Shown: positions 25,058-36,219 of the stretch, in pieces
Layout: every line of letters begins with the position of its first letter
Position numbering within the stretch: the stretch's first letter is position 1
Assembly (NCBI GenBank): GCA_949752735.1
Contig: OX457047.1
Coordinates: 35,794,613-35,858,612 of the forward strand
Source: Lumbricus terrestris
Taxonomy: Eukaryota > Annelida > Clitellata > Crassiclitellata > Lumbricidae
Length of the DNA stretch: 64,000 nt
Direction: 5' to 3'
Position numbers and translations under genes: made by a program
Notes under the pieces: model-generated
Told to the model about the DNA's origin: nothing
The model's input: only the letters and a program-made list of their open reading frames with translations
Database searches by the model: none

Positions 25058-26626
25058 CAGAGACATAGAGACAGAGAGAGGGAGAGAGAGACAGACATAC
25101 AGTGAGAGAGACAGAGAGACAGACAGACATACAGAAAGAAAGAGAGAGAGACACAAAGGCAGACAGATAGACAGCCATACAGAGAGGCAGACAGATAGAG
25201 ATATAGGCCTACAGACAGACAGACAGAGAGAAAGACAGATATAAATTATATACCGCATTCATTTGCGTTATAAGACAGAGATAATATGCCGTGCAGGTTT
25301 TATAGAATCCATAAAAGTCGAATAACCTCCCTTCCATCGATCGGCTGACCTTGGTTGACCTTCTGCGCAGACTAACAATCTGAGAGATTATATAGCGCCA
25401 ATTTGGCTTCACCTCCAACCCTGGATCCGCCTTTGCAATAATCTCACACTACAGACAGACAGCTGCTTAGATATTCTGTTCGCCTGGAACCTGGAGGCAA
25501 ATGTTAACAAGAAGTGCGTTAATATTGCGATATTATACACATCGCACTATCATATATACACACACACATACAGTGCAACATTGTTGTACCAACGTGGAGC
25601 GCGGTGGTGTAATGGGTATGTTCGTTGCCTTGCAGCCGGAGGGTTGTAGGTTCGAATCCACCTCAAGTCGCCTCGTAGGGACCTTGGGCAAGTCCTTCAC
25701 TCACAATTGCTCAGCGCTCTGGCGTGAAACTCAGATGCAGTGTCCGCGCTGCAGTCGGGAGTGCCTTTGAGTAGAGAGATTGAAGGGTACTACAACAAGT
25801 GCACAAACAAACAAACAAACATACATCCAGTGCAACATATTGAATTGCATTGCATACAATAAAACCATGGCGATCACTATTTTTCCAGCTGTGGTCAGTT
25901 CAAAATACTGTGGTCAGTTTAAAATACATTGTCCAGTTTGAATCAATTGTTTCCAGGTGACGTGGCGTCGTTCCGGCGACGTCCACCCACTGACCATTGG
26001 TCTGTCCACGTTTGTGGCCGACAACCGGGTGACCGTCGAGTATATCCAGCGGGTGGGGGAGTGGAACCTCATCATCCGGGACATTCGACCGCTCGACGAT
26101 GGCGTCTACCAGTGCCAAATCAACACAAAGGACGACCAACACAACTACCACACCGTCTACCTACAGGTCAAAGGTCCGTCATCTTTGACCTCTTGCGTGC
26201 ACAGTTAGCGATAATGCCATAGTTATTATTATTATTAACTTACATGTATTAGTTAGTATTAATCCCAACTGAGTTTAAACAAGCGCATTGCTAACTACTG
26301 CCATAAACGTGAATGCGATGGTAAATATCGTTCTCAACTTTAATCAGCGAAACCCAACTACACGTATAGCAGCGCTAATGTCTCTCTAAATCTTCTCCCT
26401 CTGTCGTTTTCTGTATGCATGTCTCTCTCTGTGTGTCATTCTGTCTGTCTCTCTTCCTCTCACCTTTTTGTCTGTCTTTGTGTGCATGTCTATCTCTCTC
26501 TGTCTCTCTGTGTCTGTCTGCCAATGACAATGAGACCGATGGACAGACAAACAGTACATGTATGTATGTCTGTCTGTCTCTGTCTCTGTCTGTCTGTCTG
26601 TCTGTCTCTGTCTCTGTATATATATA

Positions 26627-26667
<41 letters not shown>

Positions 26668-28563
26668 GTCTCTCTCTCTCTCTCTTGAAATGTCTCTCTC
26701 TCTGACCTATGGCAACCGGATTAGAATTTTCAATTAAAATCTTTGGACGACCCTTCTAACACCACGCAGTAGGTCTGTCTGTCTGTTTATCTGCTTCTTT
26801 GCTTGTGTCTGTCCGTCATTATCATTATGCCATCCTTGCAGTCTTTGTCCTATGCTGGTTCCCCATTACTTTCTGGTAATGCATTTCACTTCTTTATGTA
26901 GCCTATTCAAAGCTTATAATCATCGGCGCCAGACAAAAGCTGTATTTCAGATAGACCAGCTTGACACCGTCGATAGCTATGCAAATATTGATAACCGCAA
27001 GAAGCCGGTTGTTCATTCTACTATCAGATGAGAATCTGATGGAGATTTGGTGGCAGATTACTATAGCGTATAGTTCTACGGTAGAAACTGAAAGGTCTAT
27101 TTTAAGCTACCATGCTTTCTTCACTGCTTTAGATACTGAATTGTTAGAGACGAATTTCATGTTCGAATATTATTGTGATGAACCCGCCATAATTTATAAT
27201 CAGTATTAGGCTAATCACAATATTCAACTCTGCGTAAACTCCGAGGCTCTATAATAATATTCCTCATGTGGGCATCCATGGCACCTGAACGGTGCACATA
27301 TATAGGGGCAAGAGGGGCTCTTCTTCTTGGATATTGGACGCCTTTTTAAAAACTGCACTTTTTCATAATTTTAAAAATAAATCTCTTACCTCTAAAGCAC
27401 TAATGATGCCAATAATACACAACGTGAATGAGCATTTAGAAATTTACCGTTAGAAACCTATATATGCAAATTATCCAAATTCCTAATTAATTTCATGATT
27501 GTCATTTTAAGGTCTTGTAAAACATTTAGTCATGACCATTGCTTAATTTTCTTCCCCCCTGCAAAAAATATCTGTGGGCGACCGTGTGGTCACCGTCCGA
27601 AAACAAACACACGTGCGCTTTTCGCACGAAAACAAAGGCAACTTACTCGCTCACTTAGACATGCCGAGTGTTGTAACGGATGTATATAATTCAGGCCAAT
27701 TGCCCAAAAGCAATTTTGTTAAAACATCTATAAACTGTATTACTGCTCTTATTATTTTCTTCAGCATCACATCACTCTCTTAATAATTTTCTTTCTCATC
27801 CTCCCGCAGGCGTCCAACCTCACCCCACTGATATCATGTGATATGGGAGAACAGGCTCCCCACTCTGCAGGCTGATTTACAGTAATTCTCTTATTATCGG
27901 AAATCAACAAAATTAATAACGGCACCAATTTTCTGTCGAAAACCTTAAACCTTCCACTTCATCTTCTTCTTCCTATTTCATCTTCACTCTCCCCCATCTC
28001 ATTCTCCTTTATTCTCCGCCACTATTATCTTCCTCCTCCTTCACTTTCCTCCTCTCCATCCTCCTTTCTCCTATTTCTCCTCCTCATTCCTCCTCCTTCT
28101 TCTTTCAACTCCTCCTCCTTAGTCGCCTTCATCCTCCTCCTCGTTCCTCTTCCTCTCATTCTCCTTCGTCTTCTTCCTCGTTCATCTGCCTTCTCGTTAA
28201 TCCTCCTCGTCCTCCTCGTTCTTGTCCTCCTCCCATCGTCCTCTTCGTCCTCAATCTTCTTCCTCCTCGTTCATTTTCCTCACTTTCCTCCTCGTCCTCC
28301 TCGTCCTCCTCCTCCGTCTTCTCCTCCTTCCCTCCTCCTTCTCCTCCTCCTCCTTCTCCTCCTCCCCTCGTCCTCCTCCTCCTTCTCAATCTTCTTCCTT
28401 CTCGTTCATCTTCCACGTTTTTCTCATCCTTCTTCTCCTCCTCCGTCTCATCCGTCTCCTCCTTCTCCCCTCCTCCTCCATTCCTCCTTCTCCTCCTCCT
28501 CCTCCTCCTTTTCTCCTCCTTCTCCTCCTCCTTCTCCTCCTTTCCTCCTTCTTCTCCTCCTCT

Positions 28564-28594
<31 letters not shown>

Positions 28595-31388
28595 TCTCCT
28601 CCTCCTCTGCCTCCTCCTCCTCCTCCGCCTCCGCCTCCACTTCCTCCTACTTCTCCTCCTCCTCCTCCTCCTGCTCCTTCTCCTCCTCCTCCTTCTCTTC
28701 TTCTGCTGCTGTTGCAGTTGAGCATTTTTCGATTCTCTGCTTAAACGAGCTTAGCGTGTACACCGCAGCAGACGTTGATGAAAGACGCCGTCAGACACGA
28801 TTACGTGGCGCCTCCCAGCGCTCTCTATCTGCTACGCCGTCGTCGTCATCGTCATCGTCATCGTCCCAAACCCCAATTACTGGTGACTCCAAACATCCGT
28901 TCCTCCTCCTTCTCATCAGCTGCTCTCAGTTCCTAAATCATCTCAGAGATGACTGCGACATAATCATCCGGCGAAGATGACAAATGGCGTCTGTGACTGC
29001 GCGTGACAGATAAACAGGCAGACAGACAGAAGCCGGAAACAGAAGACAGACAGACGGACGGACGGACGGACAGCCAGACGGACGGATGGACCGTCAGACG
29101 GACTGACGGACGGGTAGACAGACAGACAAACAAACAGACAGACAGAAGGTAGACAGACACAGACAAGCAAATAGATAGAAAGACAGGCAGACAAAGAGAC
29201 AGGCAGAAAGGGCATACGATGCACACACAGACAGGCAGACAGACAGACACTCTTACAGATGTACACACAGACTGACAGATATAGACAGATGGACAGACAG
29301 ACATGGCATACAAGGCAGACATGCAGACTGACAGACAGCTAGACAGACGAATCCGCAACGGAAAAACAGTCGATGACACGCATAGAGACAGACACAGAAA
29401 GACGGACAAAAATAATCAGAATGCAAAGATAAAGACGCGAGCATAAATACAGAGTGGCAGACAGACATAGACCCACAGTAAAAGACAGATCTTCGACGGA
29501 TACGCAAGAAGACAAACACAACTACACACACGCACACGCACACAAACACACACACAAACACACACCTAAACAGACACACACACAAACAGACACACACACA
29601 AACACACAGAGATAGCCACACAGAAAGCAAGGACTGACAACACAAAGACAAGGAAGACGCAGGCATCCAGAAAGACAGACAGACAGACGGAGGAAGGGAA
29701 AGAGAGGGACAGAACGAAACAATCAACAGAAAGGCTGACCTGAGGTCGAGCCCCACAAGAGATTTAGTGAAGACCACACATTATCCGTGATTTGAACTCC
29801 AATAGATAGGCTTTATACATGATAATGCATATAACTCAAATTTACTCGAATATGTATATATGTACATGTATGTATGACATTGTATGTATGTATGTATGTA
29901 TGTATGTATGTATGTATGTATGTATGTATGTATGTATGTATGTATGTATGTATGTATGTATGTATGTATGTATGTATGTATGTATGTATGTATGTATGTA
30001 TGTATGTATGTATGTATGTATGTATGTATGTATGTATGTATGTGTGTATGTATGTACGTACGTGTGCATGAATGGCAGTCAGTCAGTAGGTATGCGTGTA
30101 CGATGTAGCATTTATGTGCATGTGTGTATGTGTACGTATAATATGCATACACTTCGACATTGTATATGTGTAGGTACCGTGTATGTATGCAATTATTGTA
30201 TACGCAATGGAAACGTCTCAGTGTGCGATGTGTACACACTGCTAACCGTGTGTATGCTTATAAATCGTTGTGTTGCATCGCATTCGGTGAATGTGTCCAG
30301 CGCCACCAACAGAAGAATCTACTCAGATCCACTCCCTTGTGGGTCCTTGGACAACAGCGACGACCTGTCGTTGGATTAACTAAGCTCAGACATCAACACA
30401 AAGAGAGAGAGGGTGGGGTGGGTGGTGGGATTTGGCGGCGCAGGCAACGCAAGCATACTGTAGGCAAGCGAGTTCTCAAGGCAGGAACTTAAGATATGTG
30501 AGGAAGAAAGGGAGAAAGGACAGAAGAACCGCATTATTGTTCTACAACCGATCCATCCACCCGTTCGTGCGTCCATTCCCCACCCACCCACCCACCCATA
30601 CATCTACCCACCCACCCACCCATACATCTACCCACCCACCCACCCATACATCTACCCACCCACCTACCCCACCACCCACCCATCAATCTACCAGCCCATC
30701 CACCCACCCACCGACCCATCCATCCATTCACCCACCACACACCCACACACCCACACACCCATCAACCCACCCACACACCCATCAATCTACCAGCCCATCC
30801 ACCCACCCACCCACCGACCCATCCATCCATTCACCCACCCACACACCCACCCACCCACACACCCATCCACCCACCCACACACCCATCCATCCATCCACAC
30901 ACCCACCCACCCATCCATCCATCCATCCATCCATCCATCCACCCACCGACCCATCCACCGACCCATCCATCAACCCACACACACACCAACCCATCCATAC
31001 ACCCATCCACCACCCACCCACCGACCCATCCATCCACCACCCTTTCATCCAACTCTCCACCCACCCATCCACCCACCCATCTATCGTTTTATTTAAATTG
31101 TAGCCGTGCAGGTGAGAGGTACATCACTCGTCTCTCGCGGTGACTCCATCCAGCTCGTCTGCAACGCCACCGGTCGGCCAGACCCTCCTCGCAACGTCGA
31201 GTGGTACAAGGAGGGTCGCCTCATCGAGTCGGACGCCGGCGGTGGACTGATCATCACGAAGAAGGTGGAGACGGCGATGCTCGTCAGCGTCCTCGCCATC
31301 CGAAGGAGTCGACTGTCCGACGCAGGGCATTACTTCTGCCGCAGCTCAGCCAACGAAGTCGGACAGATTCACGTCACCGTCGTCAACG
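23462..31388 (+). CDS. Ig-superfamily adhesion protein (zig-8/Dpr/IgLON type), partial gene, 3 exons seen
   Basis: Exons 23462-23694, 25957-26173 and 31104-31388 join in frame (phases 0 and 1) across GT-AG introns. They encode two tandem Ig domains. Domain 1 has the B-strand Cys in VLKC, the C-strand Trp in VTWRR and the F-strand DDGVYQC motif. Domain 2 has LVCNATG, VEWYK and SDAGHYFC. The order '[33 protein letters not shown]' followed by a second domain with NATG is characteristic of two-Ig neuronal surface proteins (zig-8, Dpr, DIP, lachesin, IgLON; the 'Wirin' group), which act in neurite and synapse recognition outside the cell. I cannot tell which subfamily. The signal peptide and the GPI or membrane exon are not identified. 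Introns hold long microsatellites. Family certain to Ig level; subfamily inferred. Confidence 0.85.
23745..24650. repeat. Higher-order CTGT/TCTC satellite with a 416-bp duplication
   Basis: Built from 24-bp units like CTGCCTGTCTGTCTCTCTTT plus TCTG. A distinctive segment (TATGTCCATCTTTCGGTCTG..GGACCTGAATTCGG) occurs at 23811 and again at 24227. It begins 50 bases after an Ig exon donor. Confidence 0.94.
24968..25240. repeat. (GA)n-(GACA)n microsatellite
   Basis: About 70 bases of pure GA, then GACAGA units. Confidence 0.95.
25591..25825 (+). mobile_element. tRNA-headed SINE, family 1
   Basis: GCGGTGGTGTAATGGGTATG, box B GGTTCGAATCCACC, body CTTGGGCAAGTCCTTCACTC, tail AAGTGCACAAACAAACAAAC. 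Same strand as the Ig gene, in its intron. Confidence 0.87.
25957..26173 (+). CDS. Ig gene exon: rest of Ig domain 1
   Basis: Acceptor TTTCCAG ends at 25956 and donor AAAG/GTCCGT follows 26173 (217 nt, phase 0 to 1). It encodes VTWRRSGD through VYLQVK, including the C-strand Trp and the DDGVYQC Cys of Ig1. The frame is open throughout and the codons are GC-rich compared with flanking DNA. Confidence 0.88.
26400..26710. repeat. (TCTG)n-(TC)n tract
   Basis: CT/CTGT repeats with a unique island at 26521-26565. Confidence 0.9.
26715..27950. other. Intronic DNA of the Ig gene, nothing recognised
   Basis: Contains two open stretches (26961-27209 and 27574-27783, plus strand) that I do not recognise and that lack convincing splice sites. 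Confidence 0.35.
27955..28715. repeat. Long polypyrimidine tract (CTC/TCC/TTC)
   Basis: About 750 bases of pyrimidine-rich DNA with scattered CGTC interruptions; triplex-prone. Confidence 0.93.
29010..29700. repeat. (GACA)n-derived degenerate tract with CA run
   Basis: GACAGACGGACGGACG units, decaying into GACA-rich unique sequence; CACACA-rich from 29520 to 29615. Confidence 0.85.
29882..30050. repeat. (TATG)n microsatellite
   Basis: About 40 units, the reverse complement of the CATA arrays at 17525 and 22725. Confidence 0.97.
30545..31085. repeat. (CACC/CATC)n tract abutting an Ig exon
   Basis: About 540 bases of CCCACCCATC-type repeats with duplicated blocks. It ends about 18 bases before the acceptor at 31103. 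Confidence 0.95.
31104..31388 (+). CDS. Ig gene exon: Ig domain 2
   Basis: Acceptor AATTGTAG ends at 31103 and donor ACG/GTCAGC begins at 31389 (285 nt, phase 1 to 1). It encodes a complete C2/I-type Ig domain: [35 protein letters not shown], then IHVTVVN. If the donor is not used the frame stops a few codons later at 31403, so this could also be read as the last exon, but the good donor favours a further exon. Confidence 0.85.
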
Positions 31389-31449
31389 GTCAGCCACACC
31401 CTTGATTCTCGCTCGACTCACTACGCATACATGCATACATACATGTACA

Positions 31450-31595
31450 TGCATACCTGTCTACTTACTTACTTATTTACTTACTTATTTACTTACTTAC
31501 TTATTTACCTACTTATTTACTAATTTACCTACTTATTTACTAATTTACCTACTTATTTACTTATTTATTTACTTACTTATTTACTTACTTACGTA
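31450..31595. repeat. (TTAC)n microsatellite
   Basis: CTTACTTATTTAC units, directly after the third Ig exon. Confidence 0.94.
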
Positions 31596-31640
31596 AATGC
31601 ACGCATACATAGATGCATGCGTATATGGATATGCATACAT

Positions 31641-31832
31641 ATGGGGTAGCGGTACGGTGGTGCAGTGGGTATGTTCGTTGCCTTGCAGCCGAAGGGTTGC
31701 AGGTTCGAATCCACCTCAAGCCGCCACGTAGAGACCTTGGGCAAGTCCTTTACTCGCAGTTGCTCATGCGCTTCGGCGTGAAACTCTGATGCAGTTTCCG
31801 TGCTGTAGTCGGCAATGCTTCCGAGTAGAACT
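31641..31832 (+). mobile_element. tRNA-headed SINE, family 1
   Basis: GCGGTACGGTGGTGCAGTGG, box B GGTTCGAATCCACC, body GGGCAAGTCCTTTACTCGCA. Confidence 0.86.
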
Positions 31833-32879
31833 CTCAAATTTGGCAGATCAGGATATTATGAAGATTCGCATTTCCCGTAGATATTATGTCCAAATGCAAA
31901 TTTCTCAGCTACGCTCTGTGTATGATTAGTTCCATTAATTATTAGTGCTTTAGCGCAGAGATGTGTTCAAAACCAAAAAACTATATATTAGTTGAAATAA
32001 TTTTTATAGGTGTCAGTTTTCAGGGGAGGGCAAGCGCCTCTTCTTACCTCGATGTGCATGCGGCCATGTTGAGTTGGCTGAGCTAAAATTAGAGACTGAG
32101 GAAAGAAAGAATAGGCCTACTCCTTTGGAATAGGAAATCAGAGGCTGCTAGAGGTCGACGCTGTAAAAGGAGGAGGAGGAGGAGAGAGGGAGGGAGGGAT
32201 GGAAGGAGGGAGGGAGGGAGGACCGTTAGGACAATGACGAATGAACTACGTGACCCCGAAGAGAGAAAATTACAAGCTGCAAGCCTGCGACAGAGGCAGA
32301 AAGCTCGAGCTGGAAGTGAGGAAATGAGATGCCGAAACGGAAGAAAACAGAAACAGTTTCAGTCGGTTAGGACGCATCGAGAGTACTGAAAAATAGAACA
32401 AGGCCTTCGTCAAGAAACCGACAATTTTTCCAAAGCATAGGCTATATCAGTACGAGAATTGTGGGAAAATAGCCTACGGTAACTATAGGGAGTCAGACAT
32501 TGATTTATATGGAGTTGGAGGGTGCAAGGAAGGCTTTACTATGAAGCTCTATATATGAGAATGATTATAGGGGTTGAATCCCCTTAGGCCTAAACCCCGC
32601 AATTCTCACCATGAATAGCATCAACGGTCAAACTAATACCCACTATAGGTCTATCATAAGAATCTGCAGTTGAATATTTGTCGGCATTTGCCGTGAAACG
32701 AGAGGCCACAGATAAAATAGGCATGTCTGAAATAGAATAGAAATGCTCTATGGCACACGGAGTCAGTAGTTAGAGCATAGAAAATGTCTGATCGAATTGT
32801 CAATAATTGATGAGTGCTTGGCTTCTTTTGCATAATTTTTAGAACTGCAAAAACCCCATTCCCTGATCTGTACCGGCCG
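31833..32879. other. Non-genic DNA
   Basis: A GGA-rich patch at 32170-32222. Nothing else recognised. Confidence 0.4.
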
Positions 32880-33490
32880 GGTGCCCAGTATATCAGCAGA
32901 ACAAAATTGTAAAGTTTGCGGATGATACTTAGGCCTACCTCATCATCCCCGCTTCGATGCGGGCAACTCTGATAACTGAGCTTGCTGCAATTGAGATCTG
33001 GGCTACCACTGCAGGAACCGTTTAAAACTTAATCCAACCAAGTCACGTAAGATGACTTTCAACCGGCGTTCAAAAGGGGCTGTCCTTTCTCATCCACTGC
33101 CAGGCCTCGATAGGGTTGACTGCATGGTTGTTCTCGGTGCAACCATTAGCAGTGACGTACGGGCTTCGTCGCATGTCAGTCGTGTCCCCGAGTTCTTGCT
33201 CTTCCTCCATCTCGGCCTTGAGCGTCCTAAGAGCTCACGTCCGACTGCCACCAACTGCCCTACACAACGTTGCCAGATCTACAACAACAGCGAGCCTCCT
33301 CGACGCTGCCCCTGCCTGTTGAGTCCTAACTACTGCTGACGACCGATCAAAGCTAGAGAGTTTTCATCGTAAGATGGGACGTTACGGCTTTCTGACACCT
33401 GATATTAAGAGCATTGAAGCTCTTGTACATGACATTGAAAATCGATTACTTCGTACAGTGATCCGACTCGACTCGCACGTCCTGATTAGC
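32880..33490 (+). mobile_element. LINE reverse-transcriptase fragment
   Basis: Encodes KFADD (the F/YADD catalytic box of reverse transcriptase, at 32911-32929), then LIIPAS, 'LAAIEIWAT', 'LNPTKSR', 'LGATISSD', 'LRAH', 'LLDAAPA' and 'RYGFLTPD' in shifting frames. Decayed. Confidence 0.8.
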
Positions 33491-33734
33491 AGTTTCCCAC
33501 CGAGAGTATATTAGACCGTATAGGCTATTCTTCGTCCTCGTCCTCACAGTTTTGAACTCCCGACTACAAGGACGAAAGAAATTATATTTCTCGAGTATTT
33601 ACAGATACTTGACCATTGCCCCTCTTTCTGACTTTCCCAGCAGTTGATTGAATTATTATTATTTTCTGTATCATTTCTTATTTGTAACTGACTGCGGTAG
33701 CCTATGTCAGCAAGAACTCAATAAAACGAATATA

Positions 33735-34954
33735 CACCGTGATTCAAAAAAGTAAGCCAAATTGGTTTTCATATATCTCTAACGCCTGATAACATAATTA
33801 TAACGCTAAAATTTTCCAAATATTTAGAGAATTGGACCAAGAATATGATTACAAAATTTAATGAGATAAAGTTGAACGGGTAAAAAGATATGAATCTGTC
33901 AGCTTCGCATACCGAAATTTCAATTTACAAGCAATTTTCTGTTAGATTCAATAAAATGTAAGTCATACGTATTTTTTCATTATCTTTATGCCATTATGGC
34001 CTTATAATTAATCATTTTAAAATTGCACAGATACGTAGAGAATTGAACTAACAATATGATTCTAGCAGTATGGTTTGATTATTTAATGAAATGAGATGTT
34101 CAAAATATCATCCTGCTTGCACGCAAGCCTGGAGGCCCTGGCGCCGTTGGGCAACAACATCGTCGATTAGGCTAATTATCCTCTGGTCCAGGCCAACCAA
34201 CACTTCCAACAAGCGTTGCTTCAGATCGTTTATATAATGGATTGGTAGACACGGTCTTGCATCACGCTCTACACTTTATAGTCGACAGGATTCAAATCTG
34301 GGCTGTTCGGAGGCCATAATTTGGGAGAAATGAAGTATGGCGTCTCTCTTGTCAGCATTTCGACGGTTTCCTTGGCTCTGTGGGCTGGGGCACTGTCCTG
34401 TTGACAAACAAAGCAGCTTTCTGGGGCGAGATTTCTGATTAGACAGGTAGAGGATGATGTGACAGCAGAACGTCGCGATAATAGGATCCATTAATTTTTA
34501 CTCCAGGATTACTGAAGACCAAAATTGGGAACTATCAAGCGTCGAAACCGCAAAAAAACAGCAGACTTGCTGAAAACTGAAATTTCGGGAGATGAAGTTG
34601 AAATATTCATATCTTTCTATCCGTTCAAAATTTATGACATGATATGTTGGAATCTTATTCTTGGTTCAATTCTCTAAATATTGGGAAACTTTTAGTATGA
34701 TTAATCATCAGGCATTAGAGATATAAGATAAGATATAATATAAGATGACTTACATTTTATTGAATCTAACAGAAAATTGCTTGTAAACTGAAATTTTGGA
34801 ATACGAAGTTTAAAGATTCATATCTTTTTTTCCGTCTAACTTTATCTCATGAAATTTTTTAATCATATTCTTGGTCCAATTATCTAGCGTGATATGTTAT
34901 CAAGCGTTAGTTATATGAAAAACAATTTGGCTTACTCTTTTTTTAATCACGGTG
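33735..34954. mobile_element. Tc1/mariner element (1220 bp) with long inverted arms
   Basis: Begins CACCGTGATTCAAAAAAGTA and ends with the inverted CACCGTGATTAAAAAAAGAG, each bordered by TA. Matching arms continue inward for more than 200 bases, through AAGCCAAATTG and CTAACGC to ATTGAATCTAACAGAAAATT. Confidence 0.9.
34085..34500 (-). pseudogene. Mariner-type transposase remnant
   Basis: On the minus strand, 34281-34318 reads LWPPNSPDLNPVDYK, the signature around the third catalytic Asp of Tc1/mariner transposases. It is followed by 'MQDRVYQ' and stop-broken 'RRLRACKQ'-like sequence. Upstream, QQDSAPAHRAKETV (around 34350-34400) is the motif around the second catalytic Asp. Many stops. Confidence 0.75.
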
Positions 34955-35114
34955 TAGCCTATATAGACTATATATGTATATTCCCTTCTAAGCTTAGGCC
35001 TATCATCCATGGTAGGGTAAATATTAATTCCATTCGGAAGACAATGAACAGTTTTAACTTTTATTAACTGCAGAAGAATGCTTTAATTTACAGCCGCACA
35101 AAATTATAGGCTAC

Positions 35115-36099
35115 CATAGCTGGGGCACTCGGCTTTGCCCGGGAAATTTAGGAATCTAAGGACCCGCTCCCGGCCACAACCCCACCACACCACACGCACC
35201 CTCCCAACCCCACCCCACAGCACCCACCACACTCCAACCTCCACCGGTACGCCACCGGTGAAATTTGGGTTTGGGACAAATTTCTCCAACCCCCACCCCA
35301 CCACTCCCCCACCCCCTTCCCCCACCCCACCACACCGACCTCCACCAGTACTTCCACCCGTGAAATTAGGGTTTCAGAAAAATTCCCCCTCACCCCCATC
35401 CCTCACCCCCACCAACCCTCCCCCACCCACCCGTCCCCCCATTCTCCCATTCCCCTTTTCCACCCTCTCCCCCACCCCACCCCACCACACCGACTTGCAC
35501 CAGTACGCCACCCGTGAAATTATGACTTTCGTGAAAATTTCCTCTCACCCCACCCCTCACCCCACCTCTACCCACCCCATCCCGCACCTCCCCACTCCCA
35601 CCCCACCATCCCCCACCCCACCACACTACGATCTCCACCAGTATGCCACCCGTGAAATTATGGTTTTCTGGAAAATGTTATCCCCCACCGCCCCCACCAC
35701 CCCGTCCACCCCCACCCCTGCCCCACCCGGCCTCTGCGGACCGAGGTGTGTGCTAGGGAGGCGAGGTAGCCCGTGTAGAAATCTGTCTAACCGCGAAACT
35801 ATGGCAAACGAATGAAAATTTATAGCGAAAATTAATGTTTTCGCCTCCCCACCCTGGCCCCCGTGGTGGTAGAGATTCGCCAGCCACTGATCCGGGTGGT
35901 TCTGATGGTCCTCTTTCTATGTAAAAAAATTCATATCAATAGCTGAGTTTTTTTGGAAAAACATTTGGGTTTTCGCCCCCACCCTAGCCCCCATGGTGGC
36001 AGAGAATCGCCAACCCCTCAACTTTGTGTCTCATGCCGAGACCTACACAGTAGTGAAGGTTTGGAGTGAAAACTCAAAAACTGTGGAAATGCATCCCGA

Positions 36100-36162
<63 letters not shown>

Positions 36163-36215
36163 TACAGACAGACAGAAAGAGAGACAGAATCTTCTCTTTA
36201 TTTATATAGATATTT
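35115..36215. repeat. C-rich dispersed repeat with 'CGGCTTTGCCCGGG' head
   Basis: Starts AGCTGGGGCACTCGGCTTTG. Contains four copies of a degenerate unit with CACC(A/G)GTA..CCACC(C/G)GTGAAATT (35241, 35344, 35498, 35636), separated by CCCCACCCC filler. It ends in a GACA run (36103-36170) and AATCTTCTCTTTATTTATAT. A second copy of the head is at 47688. Class unknown to me. Confidence 0.7.
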
Positions 36216-36219
36216 AGAA

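Noticed and set aside
25591..25680. tRNA gene
   Set aside because: A- and B-box-like sequences are present, but no cloverleaf forms and the same head recurs in five SINE copies.
26961..27209. 82-codon plus-strand frame
   Set aside because: No recognisable motif, AT-rich, no splice context.
27574..27783. Plus-strand open frame with [20 protein letters not shown]
   Set aside because: Not recognised, no clear acceptor, and it lies in an Ig intron; could be worth checking against RNA data.
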